Shown here: in pieces, positions 8,910-17,739 of the stretch
How positions within the stretch are numbered: the first letter of the stretch is position 1
Layout: each line of letters starts with the position of its first letter
From: Euryhalocaulis sp050486445
GTDB taxonomy: Bacteria > Pseudomonadota > Alphaproteobacteria > Caulobacterales > Maricaulaceae
DNA: 64,000 bases
Reading direction: 5' to 3'
NCBI GenBank assembly: GCA_050486445.1
Contig: JBJHDH010000005.1
Location: 43,035 to 107,034, forward strand
Notes under the pieces: model-generated
What the model saw: the letters and a program-made list of their open reading frames with translations, nothing else
Databases searched by the model: none
What the model was told of the DNA's origin: nothing
Made by a program: the position numbers and the translations under genes

Positions 8910-10723
8910 TATTCCACCGTCACCGACTTGGCGAGGTTGCGCGGCTGGTCCACGTCGGTGCCTTTATGCACGGCGGTGTAATAGGCCAGCATCTGGATCG
9001 GTGCGGCATAGACAATGGGCGCGATCAGCGGATCGCATTCCGGCGCGGCCAGCCGCGCCGCCACGCCATTGTCCAGCGCCGCCAGACCTTTTGCATCGGA
9101 AATCAGGATCACCCGCGCGCCGCGCGCCGCCACTTCGGCGATATTCGACGCGGTCTTGTCAAACAGCGCATCGTGCGGCGCCACCACCACGACCGGCGTG
9201 CCATCCTCGATCAGGGCGATGGGGCCGTGCTTCAGCTCGCCCGCCGCATAGCCTTCGGCGTGCAGATAGGAAATTTCTTTCAGCTTCAGCGCACCTTCCA
9301 GCGCCAGCGGATAGAAGGTTCCCCGCCCCAGATAGAGCACCTGGCTGGCGTGGGTCAGCTCGGCGGCCAGCGCGTCGATCTCGCCCTCCAGCTTCAGCGC
9401 CGCGTTGAGCAAAGCCGGCGCATGGATCAGGGTGCGGGTCATCGCCGCCTCCTCGTCCGCGCCGATGCGCCCGCGCGCCCGCGCCGCCCCTACCGCGAGG
9501 CAGGCCAGCGCCGAAAGCTGGCAGGTGAACGCCTTGGTCGAGGCCACGCCGATTTCCGGCCCGGCCAGAGTCGGCATCACCACATCTGCTTCGCGCGCAA
9601 TGCTGGAATCCGCCACATTGACGATGGCCAGCGTGGTCAGGCCCTGTTCCTTGCAATAGCGCAGCGCCGCCAGCGTGTCGGCGGTCTCTCCCGACTGCGA
9701 GATGAAGACGGCCAGCGTATCGGGCGAGAGCGCCGGCTGGCGATAGCGGAATTCGCTGGCGATATCGGCGTTGCAGGGAAGGCCGGCGATCTGTTCCAGC
9801 CAGTAGCGCGCGGTCAGCCCCGCATAGGCGGCTGTGCCGCAGGCCGCGATCGCCACACGTCCGAACGATGCGAGGTCCAGACCTTCGGGCAGGACAACCG
9901 CGCCAATTCCGGTGTCGATATAGCGGGTCAGGGTGCGGCCGGTGACTTCGGGCTGTTCGTGAATCTCTTTCAGCATGAAATGGGCGTAATTGCCCTTGGT
10001 CATCATCGCCGGCACGCTGGCGACTGTGACCGGGCGCTCCACTTCCGCGCCGTTTGCGAACACGCGCACGCCGCCCGGCGCGCACACGGCCATGTCGCCG
10101 TCTTCCAGATAGATGATGCGTTGGGTCAGCGTGGCCAGCGCCAGCGAGTCAGAGCCAAGATAGGTCTCGCCATCGCCGATCCCGGCCGCCAGCGGCGGGC
10201 CGCGCCGCGCCCCGATCAGCAGGTCCGGCGCATCCGCGAACATCACCACAACGGCGAACGCGCCCTGCAATTCCGCCAACGCCTGGCGCACGGCGTCTTC
10301 CGGCGCTGCGCCGCCGGCGCGGTTGCTGGCGATCAGATGCGCGATGATCTCGGAATCGGTCTCGGTGGCGAAGCCGCGGCCCTCGGCGGTCAGCCGCGCT
10401 TTCAGTTCGCGATAGTTCTCAATGATGCCGTTATGGACGACCACCACGCCGTCGGCGACATGGGGGTGGGCGTTGGTCTCGTTGGGAACGCCATGCGTGG
10501 CCCAGCGCGTATGGCCGATCCCCGTGGTCCCGTCAGCTGGATCGGCGCGCCAGATCGCATCGAGATTGGCGATCTTTCCGGGCGCGCGGCGGCGCTGCAC
10601 GCCGTCTTCGGCGAGCACGGCGATCCCGGCGGAATCATAGCCGCGATATTCCAGCCGCCGCAGCCCGTCGATCAGCCGTTCCGCCACCGGCGCATTGCCG
10701 GTAATTCCGATAATCCCGCACAT
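8909..10723 (-). CDS. glmS: Glutamine-fructose-6-phosphate aminotransferase (isomerizing)
   Basis: GlmS makes glucosamine-6-phosphate, the entry to UDP-GlcNAc. The 604-residue protein has the usual length. The start at 10723 puts the catalytic cysteine second (MCGIIGITG), as required for the N-terminal glutaminase. It is followed by RRLEYRGYDSAG and GIGHTRWATHG. Two SIS isomerase domains fill the C-terminal half (ACGTAAYAG, SQSGETADTLAALR, SSTKAFTCQL) and the end is DQPRNLAKSVTVE. It precedes wbpA with a one-base overlap, which suggests that precursor supply is tied to the UDP-GlcNAc-derived uronic acid branch. It may or may not be the cell's only glmS. Confidence 0.95.
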   Translation of the reverse strand: MCGIIGITGNAPVAERLIDGLRRLEYRGYDSAGIAVLAEDGVQRRRAPGKIANLDAIWRADPADGTTGIGHTRWATHGVPNETNAHPHVADGVVVVHNGIIENYRELKARLTAEGRGFATETDSEIIAHLIASNRAGGAAPEDAVRQALAELQGAFAVVVMFADAPDLLIGARRGPPLAAGIGDGETYLGSDSLALATLTQRIIYLEDGDMAVCAPGGVRVFANGAEVERPVTVASVPAMMTKGNYAHFMLKEIHEQPEVTGRTLTRYIDTGIGAVVLPEGLDLASFGRVAIAACGTAAYAGLTARYWLEQIAGLPCNADIASEFRYRQPALSPDTLAVFISQSGETADTLAALRYCKEQGLTTLAIVNVADSSIAREADVVMPTLAGPEIGVASTKAFTCQLSALACLAVGAARARGRIGADEEAAMTRTLIHAPALLNAALKLEGEIDALAAELTHASQVLYLGRGTFYPLALEGALKLKEISYLHAEGYAAGELKHGPIALIEDGTPVVVVAPHDALFDKTASNIAEVAARGARVILISDAKGLAALDNGVAARLAAPECDPLIAPIVYAAPIQMLAYYTAVHKGTDVDQPRNLAKSVTVE

Positions 10724-11056
10724 CGCTCGATCCGCCTTCGTCCCCGCAAGCCGTGGCATGGACCCCCGGTCCATAACCTGTCTGGCGTGAATACTCCGCC
10801 CCGGCAATGCATCGCCCCTGCCAGATTACGCCCGAAATGGCGAATGCAGGGTTTATGCGGGAGATTATGCGCCTGTCTTGCAATGACTCCTGCCAGCGGG
10901 CACGTCAAAAATGCATTTGCCTGGATGGAGATGAAGGCAGGAGACATTGATATGATTGTTCTGTGCGGTGACCGCTATGGGGCGCTCGCTGGCTTTCTCG
11001 TCTTCTTTGGACATTCTGCGGAGATGCGGACGTGACGTTGCACAGGAAATGTTGTC
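10724..11056. other. 333-bp divergent intergenic region between glmS and a GT2 gene
   Basis: This stretch separates the minus-strand glmS operon from the plus-strand glycosyltransferase, so it should hold promoters for both directions. I see no ORF with coding character. An 8-bp inverted repeat (CTCCTGCC at 10887-10894, GGCAGGAG at 10936-10943) is present but widely spaced. A Shine-Dalgarno-like AGGAAA lies at 11044-11049 ahead of the GTG at 11057. No confident -35/-10 pair was identified. Confidence 0.5.
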
Positions 11057-12817
11057 GTGTTGCGTAAAACGCGCGTTGGCGAGCTTCTGACCAACGAATC
11101 TGTCGCGCTCTGTTCCGTGCTTGCGCGCAAGGGCTTTTTCCGCGGACATTTTCCGCATTACCGTCCCTGGCTGCGGCGGATACATGACGCCCGCCCGCCT
11201 GCGCCTGTTATCGATGGCCCGAAAATCAGCGTCGTCGTCCCAACCTTAAACCCGGTCCCGGGGACATTCGCGGCAATGCTGCGATCACTGAACGCCCAGA
11301 CATACGAAAACTGGGAGGCTGTCATCTGCGATGACGGCAGCCGGTCCGGGGACAGCATGGCAATACTTGCGCGGGCCGCGGATGAACCGCGCGTACATTT
11401 GGTGCGCCATGCCGTGAACCGCGGTGTCGCCGCGGCGACAAATACGGCCCTGGAGGCCGCACAGGGCGACATTATCTGCTTTCTGGATCACGATGACATG
11501 CTGGCGCCCGATGGGCTGGCTAGCGTTGCGGAGGCATTCCATACGCGGCCTGATCTGATTCTGGCATATACAGACGAGGATAAGCTTGATGTGTTCGGAC
11601 GCCGCTGTGATCCGTATTTCAAGCCGGACTTTGATCGCGCGCTTTTATACAGGCGCAACTATATCAATCACCTGACCGCGATCCGTACGGAAGTCGTCCG
11701 CGATATGGGAGGTCTGAGGGAAAATCTGGACGGGGCGCAGGATTACGATCTGGTTCTTCGCGTATTTGAACGCGCGGGCGCAAAACGCATCATGCATGTC
11801 CCGCGCATTGCCTATCACTGGCGCACCAGCCAGGGGGCGAAGGGCTTTTCCCAAGCCCGGAAAGCCGAAGCGATGGAGGCGCGCCGCCTTGCGCTGGCGC
11901 AGCATCTGGATCGTATCGGACAGGCCGGGAGCGAAGTCGAGGGTGGCGATGAGATGAAGGTTTCCTGGCCTGTCCCCCATGGTCAGGCCATTAGCGTGAT
12001 CATCCCCACCAGGGACCGGATCGAGACGCTGGCGCGATGTGTCGCTGACCTGCGCAGCTCGGCGGAGGAAATGGACCTACAGATCGTGATCGTCGATAAT
12101 AACTCTGTGGAGCAGAGGTCGCGGGACTGGTTCGCCCAGGCGGCTGCGCTGCCGGATATGACCATTGTTCACGCGCCCGGCCCGTTCAATTTCTCGGCCC
12201 TTATAAATCTGGGCGCTCGGCATGCAACGGCGGATACGCTGCTCATTCTCAATAACGACGTATATGGCGGCCGCCCCGGCTGGCTACGCGCGATGGCGGG
12301 TGAAGCGCTGCGTCCCTGGGCCGGCGCGGTTGGCGCAAAGCTGCTCTATCCCGATGGCCGGCTTCAACATGGCGGCGTGGTGCTGGGCATGGGCGGTTCT
12401 GCGGGACACTACATGAAGGGCGGCCGAGAGCATGAAGCCGGGCCTTCCAGCCATTTGCGGTTGACGCGCACCGTCAGCGCAGTGACCGGGGCTTGTCTGA
12501 TGATCCGGCGCGCCGTCTTTGACGCCGTCGGGGGGTTTGACGCGGAGCAGTTTCCGATCGGCTTCAGCGATGTGGATTTCTGTTTGCGTGTATCCGCGGC
12601 AGGCTTTGAGAATGTATGGACGCCTGATGCGGTTCTGATTCACGAGGAAGGGGGAACGCGCGGGCGCGAACCTGCGGATCACCCCCGATTGCTAGGGGAG
12701 ATCGCCCGGCTGCGCATGCGGTGGGGCGAGGCCGTGACCGCCGACCCCTGGTACAATTCCAATCTCTCGACGGATTCCGAATGGCCCGCACTGAAGTGGA
12801 GTCGCGCGGGCGATTGA
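11057..12817 (+). CDS. Tandem-domain GT2 glycosyltransferase
   Basis: This 586-residue protein contains two GT-A family 2 glycosyltransferase domains. The first (about residues 55-270) shows ISVVVPTLNP, VICDDGSRSGD and FLDHDDMLAPDG. The second (about 310-560) shows ISVIIPTRDR, IVIVDNNS, LILNNDVYGG and the ED-like FSDVDFCLRVSAAGFENVW. Such bi-domain enzymes add two sugars or polymerise alternating units in O-antigen and capsule assembly; here the linkages are unknown. The GTG start at 11057 follows AGGAAA at suitable spacing. It opens the plus-strand part of the locus. Confidence 0.88.
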   Translation: MLRKTRVGELLTNESVALCSVLARKGFFRGHFPHYRPWLRRIHDARPPAPVIDGPKISVVVPTLNPVPGTFAAMLRSLNAQTYENWEAVICDDGSRSGDSMAILARAADEPRVHLVRHAVNRGVAAATNTALEAAQGDIICFLDHDDMLAPDGLASVAEAFHTRPDLILAYTDEDKLDVFGRRCDPYFKPDFDRALLYRRNYINHLTAIRTEVVRDMGGLRENLDGAQDYDLVLRVFERAGAKRIMHVPRIAYHWRTSQGAKGFSQARKAEAMEARRLALAQHLDRIGQAGSEVEGGDEMKVSWPVPHGQAISVIIPTRDRIETLARCVADLRSSAEEMDLQIVIVDNNSVEQRSRDWFAQAAALPDMTIVHAPGPFNFSALINLGARHATADTLLILNNDVYGGRPGWLRAMAGEALRPWAGAVGAKLLYPDGRLQHGGVVLGMGGSAGHYMKGGREHEAGPSSHLRLTRTVSAVTGACLMIRRAVFDAVGGFDAEQFPIGFSDVDFCLRVSAAGFENVWTPDAVLIHEEGGTRGREPADHPRLLGEIARLRMRWGEAVTADPWYNSNLSTDSEWPALKWSRAGD

Positions 12818-12915
12818 CGCGCCACCATATATTTTCGGTTGCTATGGCCTGCCCATTTGGGCGAAAAGCACCACGTTTCCGCCAGATTTGCCAAGTTTGC
12901 CGCCGGGGGGGTTCT

Positions 12916-13938
12916 GTGTTTGGAAATAAAAGGGACGCCCTGATCCGAAATTTGTTCGAAGGGCTGCTGCACCGCGCGCCGAGTGACGACGATTTGAACT
13001 TCTGGCGCGCGGAAATATCTGACAAATCGCTGGCTTTCGCGCCGATTTTGCAACGCTTTGTGGAGTCTGAGGAGCACAAGCTGGCTCGCGGCAATGCCGA
13101 GAAGGCGCGGCTGTTCGTGCCTCCAGGCCATTTCTATTCACCCATCGTGGATACGGCCTCAATCAAACCGCGCTGGCCGGCCATGGTGGATCGCGCCCAG
13201 GAATTGCCGGGAATCGACATGCGCGACGAAGCGCAGCTGGAGTTCTGGTCGGATGTGGAAAATTTCGCCGGCGAGTGTCCGTTTCCGGATCAGAAGACGA
13301 AGGGGATGCGCTATTATTATGATAACCCAGCTTATAGTTATGGCGATTCCACAATCCTCTACACGATGATCCGGCGCCTGAAGCCGAAACGCCTGATCGA
13401 AATCGGCTCCGGGTTTTCCTCAATGTGTGCGCTGGATACGATTGATCATTTTCTTGATGGCGGTACGTCCGTAACTTTTGTCGAACCATACCCGCAGCTT
13501 CTGGAAGACCTCATGACCAAGGCTGACAGAAGCCGCTGCACAATAATTCCATCCAATGTTCAGGACGTGGATATTGATCTGTTCCGAACCCTTGAGGCCG
13601 ACGATATCCTGTTTATCGACTCGACCCATGTGGCGAAAACCGGAAGCGACGTCTTGTGGGAAATTTTTAAGATTCTTCCGACGCTGAAGCCCGGGGTGGC
13701 GATTCATATCCACGATATGTTCTATCCGTTCGAGTACCCCAAAGAGTGGGTTCTTGAACAAAACCGTTCGTGGAACGAGCTCTATATCGTGCGAGCTTTT
13801 CTAATGCATAACCCTAATTATGTTATTGAATTTTTTAATAATTATTTTGCGCATCGGTACAAGGACGCTGTCGAAAACAGCGCGTCTCCGTTCAGGAAAA
13901 ATGGTGGCGGGGCGCTTTGGCTCAGGAAGGTTGCCTGA
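12916..13938 (+). CDS. DUF4214-like domain fused to class I methyltransferase
   Basis: The predicted 340-residue protein begins with about 55 residues resembling DUF4214 (ALIRNLFEGLLHRAPSDDDL, then FVESEEHK). A class I methyltransferase domain follows, with RLIEIGSGFSSMCALDTI as motif I, VTFVEPYP after it, and DDILFIDSTHV and HIHDMFYPFEYP downstream. This matches the methyltransferase_24 type found in glycan loci. The substrate is unknown. I chose the GTG at 12916, preceded by a G-rich Shine-Dalgarno-like run, because the upstream in-frame stretch reads as arginine- and cysteine-rich noncoding sequence. ATG at 12844 is an alternative. Confidence 0.75.
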   Translation: MFGNKRDALIRNLFEGLLHRAPSDDDLNFWRAEISDKSLAFAPILQRFVESEEHKLARGNAEKARLFVPPGHFYSPIVDTASIKPRWPAMVDRAQELPGIDMRDEAQLEFWSDVENFAGECPFPDQKTKGMRYYYDNPAYSYGDSTILYTMIRRLKPKRLIEIGSGFSSMCALDTIDHFLDGGTSVTFVEPYPQLLEDLMTKADRSRCTIIPSNVQDVDIDLFRTLEADDILFIDSTHVAKTGSDVLWEIFKILPTLKPGVAIHIHDMFYPFEYPKEWVLEQNRSWNELYIVRAFLMHNPNYVIEFFNNYFAHRYKDAVENSASPFRKNGGGALWLRKVA

Positions 13939-14032
13939 TCGGGGATGTCGTGACCGCGACAAAGATTGAGCGCACGGAAGACCAATATGGCGGGCCGGGC
14001 CGGCCGTGTCGACAACGTAATCTGGTGGGTGC

Positions 14033-14602
14033 ATGAAGTCTTATAAGACTGATCTGGATGGAGTGATTATCTTCGAGCCTGTGAAATACGAGGACAATCG
14101 GGGATTCTTTTCTGAGGCCTTCAATTTTGAACAATTCCGGGATGCAGGCCTGCCGGCATCCATCGAGTTCGTGCAGGACAATCATTCGTTGTCCCGCGCA
14201 GCGGGAACGGTTCGTGGGCTTCATTATCAGGCGCCTCCGGCCGCGCAGAACAAGCTGATCAGAGTGACCCGCGGCGCTATCCGCGACGTCGTCGTGGATG
14301 TGCGCAAAGGATCGCCTGCCTATGGTAAACATGTATGTGTTGAGTTGAGCGCCGAGAACTGGCGGCAGGTGTTGGTCGCTGCCGGATTTCTGCATGGCTT
14401 CATGACGCTGACGGACGATACCGAAGTGGTGTACAAGGTCGATGCATATTATTCGCGCGAGCACGATGGCGGCGTGTTGTGGAACGATCCTGATCTCGGA
14501 ATTGACTGGGGGCCGGAAGCGGCGAAAGCGATCCTTTCCGACAAGGACGCGCGCCTGCCGCGTTTTGCCGATTTTGATTCGCCCTTTGTGTATAAGGGTT
14601 GA
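14033..14602 (+). CDS. rfbC: dTDP-4-dehydrorhamnose 3,5-epimerase (copy 2)
   Basis: This second RfbC/RmlC, also 189 residues, has the canonical active-site motif VRGLHYQAPP and DNRGFFSEAFN, AAGFLHGFMTLTDD, EVVYKVDAYY and LWNDPDLGIDWG. It makes dTDP-4-dehydro-L-rhamnose from the product of RfbB, which is encoded 37 bases downstream. It starts the plus-strand set rfbC-rfbB-rfbD'-rfbA. It is closer to textbook RfbC than copy 1 at 6002, so the two sets probably have separate origins rather than arising by local duplication. Confidence 0.95.
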   Translation: MKSYKTDLDGVIIFEPVKYEDNRGFFSEAFNFEQFRDAGLPASIEFVQDNHSLSRAAGTVRGLHYQAPPAAQNKLIRVTRGAIRDVVVDVRKGSPAYGKHVCVELSAENWRQVLVAAGFLHGFMTLTDDTEVVYKVDAYYSREHDGGVLWNDPDLGIDWGPEAAKAILSDKDARLPRFADFDSPFVYKG

Positions 14603-14639
14603 ATCATAAATCAGGGACCGCCTGGGGGAACTGGATACG

Positions 14640-15692
14640 ATGAAATTGCTTGTCACAGGTGGCGCGGGCTTCATCGGTTCCGCTGTCGTACGCCGCGCGG
14701 TGCTGGATCGCGGCTGGTCCGTCGTAAATGTCGACAAGCTGACTTATGCGGCCAGCCTGGACAGCCTGCGCGCGGTGGAAGGTGACGCACGGCACGTTCT
14801 GGTGCGCGCAGACATTGTAGACGAAGACGCCATGGACAAGGTCTTCGCCGAGCATGAGCCGGACGCAGTGATGCATTTGGCGGCCGAGTCGCACGTCGAC
14901 CGCTCGATCGACGGCCCTGGCGAATTCATCCGCACGAATGTGGTCGGCTCTTATTCATTGCTGCAGGCGGCGCGCCGTTATCTTGCCAAGACGTCCGCCG
15001 AGCGTCGCGCCCGGTTCCGCTTTCATCATGTCTCGACCGACGAAGTGTATGGAACGCTGGGTGAAGAGGGAAAATTTCTGGAGACGACGCCTTATGCGCC
15101 GAACTCTCCTTATTCAGCAAGCAAGGCGTCGTCCGACATGCTGGTGCGGGCATGGGGCGAAACGTTCGGCCTGCCCTTCATCGTAACGAATTGCTCGAAC
15201 AATTACGGTCCGTTCCAGTTTCCGGAGAAACTGATTCCGGTCGTAATACTGAATGCGCTGCATGGTCGGCCGATTCCGGTGTATGGCGATGGACGCAATG
15301 TGCGTGACTGGCTGTTTGTCGAAGACCACGCCGAAGCGTTGTTACTCGCACTTGAGAAGGGCGCTAATGGCGAAACCTATAATATCGGCGGAGATAACGA
15401 GGTCTCGAACATCGCCTTGGTGCGCGCACTGTGCGAAATCATGGACCGCCTGCGCCCCGACGGTGCGCCGCATGCCGATTTGATCGTTTTCGTCCAGGAC
15501 CGGCCCGGTCATGACTTCCGTTACGCGATTGATGCGGCAAAAATCCATCACGAACTGAACTGGAGCCCAAGGGTGAAAGGCTTCGAGGGCCTGGAGATGA
15601 CTGTCCGCTGGTATCTCGAAAATGAATGGTGGTGGCGTTCCATCCTCGATCGCGGTCATAAGGTCGAGCGGCTGGGCGTTGCGGCAGGATAG
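14640..15692 (+). CDS. rfbB: dTDP-glucose 4,6-dehydratase
   Basis: RfbB/RmlB converts dTDP-glucose to dTDP-4-keto-6-deoxy-glucose. This 350-residue extended SDR enzyme starts MKLLVTGGAGFIGSAVVRRA, followed by VNVDKLTYA, LAAESHVDRSI, HVSTDEVYG and the catalytic YSASKASSD. NYGPFQFPEKLIP and GRNVRDWLFVEDH are family signatures. It is the only rfbB in the window, so both rhamnose sets and the WecE branch at 17736 depend on it. Its stop codon at 15690-15692 is one base before the ATG of the truncated rfbD. Confidence 0.96.
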   Translation: MKLLVTGGAGFIGSAVVRRAVLDRGWSVVNVDKLTYAASLDSLRAVEGDARHVLVRADIVDEDAMDKVFAEHEPDAVMHLAAESHVDRSIDGPGEFIRTNVVGSYSLLQAARRYLAKTSAERRARFRFHHVSTDEVYGTLGEEGKFLETTPYAPNSPYSASKASSDMLVRAWGETFGLPFIVTNCSNNYGPFQFPEKLIPVVILNALHGRPIPVYGDGRNVRDWLFVEDHAEALLLALEKGANGETYNIGGDNEVSNIALVRALCEIMDRLRPDGAPHADLIVFVQDRPGHDFRYAIDAAKIHHELNWSPRVKGFEGLEMTVRWYLENEWWWRSILDRGHKVERLGVAAG

Positions 15693-15693
15693 G

Positions 15694-16068
15694 ATGCCGC
15701 GCCCGGCCATCCTGATGTTCGGCGCCACCGGACAGGTCGCGCGTGAAGCGCTGCGTCGGAGCGAATCCACAGGCTTCGACATCGTCGCCTTGGGCCGGCG
15801 GGATGTGAATCTCACAGACGCGGATGCGCCGGTCACCTGGCGCGGCTTCGCGGAGGAAATCTTCGCGCGCATGGCGCGGAATGGCCGCACCGTTCCGGAT
15901 GTCGTGCCCGTCGCGACTGCGGACTACCCCACGGCGGCTGCGCGTCCCGCCAACTCGGCGCTGGGTTGTTCGAGGATCGCGACGGCTTATGGCATACCAC
16001 CGGCGGACTGGCGCGCGGCGCTGGACCGCGATTTGGCGTCGATACTGGAACAGCAGGAGGCCACGTGA
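15694..16068 (+). pseudogene. rfbD: Internally deleted dTDP-4-dehydrorhamnose reductase
   Basis: Only 124 residues are encoded, against 301 for the intact copy at 5091. Residues 1-44 match the RfbD N-terminus (ILMFGATGQVARE, then IVALGRRDVNLTDAD). The sequence then jumps directly to the RfbD C-terminus (WRGFAEEIFARMARNG, ADYPTAAARPANSAL, ATAYGIPPADWRAAL). About 180 residues, including the STDYVFSG segment and the catalytic YxxxK, are missing. The reading frame is kept and both flanking gene junctions are intact. The product cannot carry out the reductase reaction. It could be kept for translational coupling to rfbA, whose ATG overlaps its stop. Confidence 0.88.
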
Positions 16069-16943
16069 TGGAGCGGAAGGGCATCATTCTGGCTGGCGGC
16101 AGCGGCACGCGCCTGCACCCGATGACGAAGACCGTGTCCAAGCAGTTGTTGCCGGTCTACGACAAGCCGATGATCTATTATCCGCTGAACGCCCTGATGC
16201 AGGTCGGCGTTCGCGAAATCCTGATTATCACCACGCCGGAGCAGCGTTCGATGTTCGAACTGTTGCTAGGCGACGGGAGCGATTGGGGGATTACGCTTGC
16301 ATATGCCGAGCAGCCGCGGCCTGAAGGCCTCGCCCAAGCTTTTCTGATTGGCGAGGCGTTCCTGGCGGGCGCGCCCGGCGTGCTGATCCTGGGTGATAAC
16401 ATCTTTCATGCGCGCGGGTTCGGGGAGCTATGCCGGCCGGCGCACGAAAGCGCCGACGGCGCGACGATCTTCGCCTATGAGGTCGAAGATCCTGAACGTT
16501 ATGGCGTGATTGAATTCGATGCGGATGACAATGTCATCAGCATCGAGGAAAAGCCGGCAAAGCCAAAATCGCGCTTTGCGGCCACAGGCCTGTATTTCTA
16601 CGATGGCTCGGTCTGTGACTTGGCGAAGCAGGTCACGCCCTCAGCGCGCGGCGAACTGGAGATCACCGACCTGAACCGGATGTACCTGGAGCGGGGCAAG
16701 CTGCGCGTAACACGGATGGGCGCGGGCGACATGTGGCTGGACACCGGTACGATCGACAGCCTGATCGAGGCTTCCGAGTATGTTCGCACGATCGAGAATC
16801 GGACCGGCCGCAAGATCGGCTGTCCGGAAGAGACGGCGCTCCTGGCCGGCTGGATTGGCCGCGACTGGTTGCGGACGCTGGGCGAGCGCCAAGCCAAGTC
16901 TGAATACGGCGCGTATCTTCTCAGGCTGGCGGATGAGAACTAG
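16068..16943 (+). CDS. rfbA: Glucose-1-phosphate thymidylyltransferase (copy 2)
   Basis: This is a canonical 291-residue RfbA/RmlA making dTDP-glucose. It opens RKGIILAGGSGTRLHPMTKT, followed by KQLLPVYDKPMIYYPLNALM, LILGDNIFHARGFG, ISIEEKPAKPKSRFAATG and the C-terminal KIGCPEETAL. The start at 16068 overlaps the stop of the truncated rfbD (TGATG), pointing to coupled translation. Being immediately upstream of the WecE-type genes, it may serve dTDP-4-amino-dideoxyhexose synthesis as well as rhamnose. Confidence 0.96.
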   Translation: MERKGIILAGGSGTRLHPMTKTVSKQLLPVYDKPMIYYPLNALMQVGVREILIITTPEQRSMFELLLGDGSDWGITLAYAEQPRPEGLAQAFLIGEAFLAGAPGVLILGDNIFHARGFGELCRPAHESADGATIFAYEVEDPERYGVIEFDADDNVISIEEKPAKPKSRFAATGLYFYDGSVCDLAKQVTPSARGELEITDLNRMYLERGKLRVTRMGAGDMWLDTGTIDSLIEASEYVRTIENRTGRKIGCPEETALLAGWIGRDWLRTLGERQAKSEYGAYLLRLADEN

Positions 16944-17739
16944 CAAGATGAGCGGCGGCACGCGGGAACGGGACAAGGCGGCAGGCGCAACCATAACGCT
17001 GGAAGATGATGTCGCCGCGTCCAAGCAGATGAAGCCCGGGAGTGTTCATTATCGCGCTTATGTCGGCCCGCCCCAGCAGTACGATTTCATGGGCGCAACG
17101 CAGTTCAGCTTGGTGACGGCGCTGGGCTTGCGTGAGGAGCACACATTACTTGATATCGGCTGCGGCTCTCTGCGATCTGGCCGATTCCTTATTCAGTACC
17201 TGTTGCCTGATCGCTATTTCGGCATCGAACCGAATGAATATCTGTGGCGTGACGCTTTGGAGCATGAATCCGGCTGGGATCTGTATCGTATCAAGCGCCC
17301 GCGCTTCAGCGCGCGAGACGATTTCTTATTTTCCAATGATCCTTCCATTTTCGACTTCATTGTCGCGCAATCGGTTTTTTCGCACACGGGTCGGGATCTT
17401 CTCGATAAAGGGATCGCCGCCATCGCGCGTCAGCTTGCGCCCTCGGGCCAGGCTTTGTTCACGGCAATTGTCGAGGATTCGGCTTCATCTGCGTGGTCTC
17501 CGCCGGGGTGGGGGGAAACGGGATGGCTCTATCCGGGTTGCTACAGTTACAGAACAGCCGATGTGGCGGCCTTGGCGGCCGACCATGGGTTGCTGGTCGA
17601 AAAGCTGAATTGGTTTCACCCTAGGCAGACCTGGTTCCGGGCCGTGACGGCTGCCGAAATGTTACTTTCCAGTCAGTCAGACGGAGTGTTGGGGGACGGC
17701 AGAGTGCTGTTTGATAGCCGTTTTAAAGGGAACACATGA
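16933..17739 (+). CDS. Class I SAM-dependent methyltransferase
   Basis: This 268-residue protein contains motif I as TLLDIGCGSLRSGRFLIQYL and a following acidic loop YFGIEPNEYLW. FDFIVAQSVFSHTG is the strand 4 region of a Methyltransf_25/11 fold. The N-terminus carries HYRAYVGPPQQYDFMGATQF, a segment often seen in methyltransferases of polysaccharide loci. The substrate is unknown. The ATG at 16933 overlaps rfbA by 11 bases; an ATG at 16948 is an alternative. Its stop overlaps the wecE start (ATGA), so it belongs to the same polycistronic unit. Confidence 0.85.
   Translation: MRTSKMSGGTRERDKAAGATITLEDDVAASKQMKPGSVHYRAYVGPPQQYDFMGATQFSLVTALGLREEHTLLDIGCGSLRSGRFLIQYLLPDRYFGIEPNEYLWRDALEHESGWDLYRIKRPRFSARDDFLFSNDPSIFDFIVAQSVFSHTGRDLLDKGIAAIARQLAPSGQALFTAIVEDSASSAWSPPGWGETGWLYPGCYSYRTADVAALAADHGLLVEKLNWFHPRQTWFRAVTAAEMLLSSQSDGVLGDGRVLFDSRFKGNT

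Noticed and set aside
10887..10943. 8-bp inverted repeat in the glmS/GT2 intergenic region as an operator
   Set aside because: The arms are short and 41 bases apart, which is easily expected by chance in GC-rich DNA.
8966..11035. Long open frame of 689 codons opposite glmS
   Set aside because: It is antisense to the well-conserved glmS gene, its translation is rich in Arg, Gln and His without any recognisable motif, and it arises from GC-rich codon bias.
12721..12915. N-terminal extension of the DUF4214-methyltransferase overlapping the previous gene
   Set aside because: The stretch is rich in Arg, Gly and Cys, has no domain match and overlaps the GT2 coding region; the GTG at 12916 has a better ribosome site.
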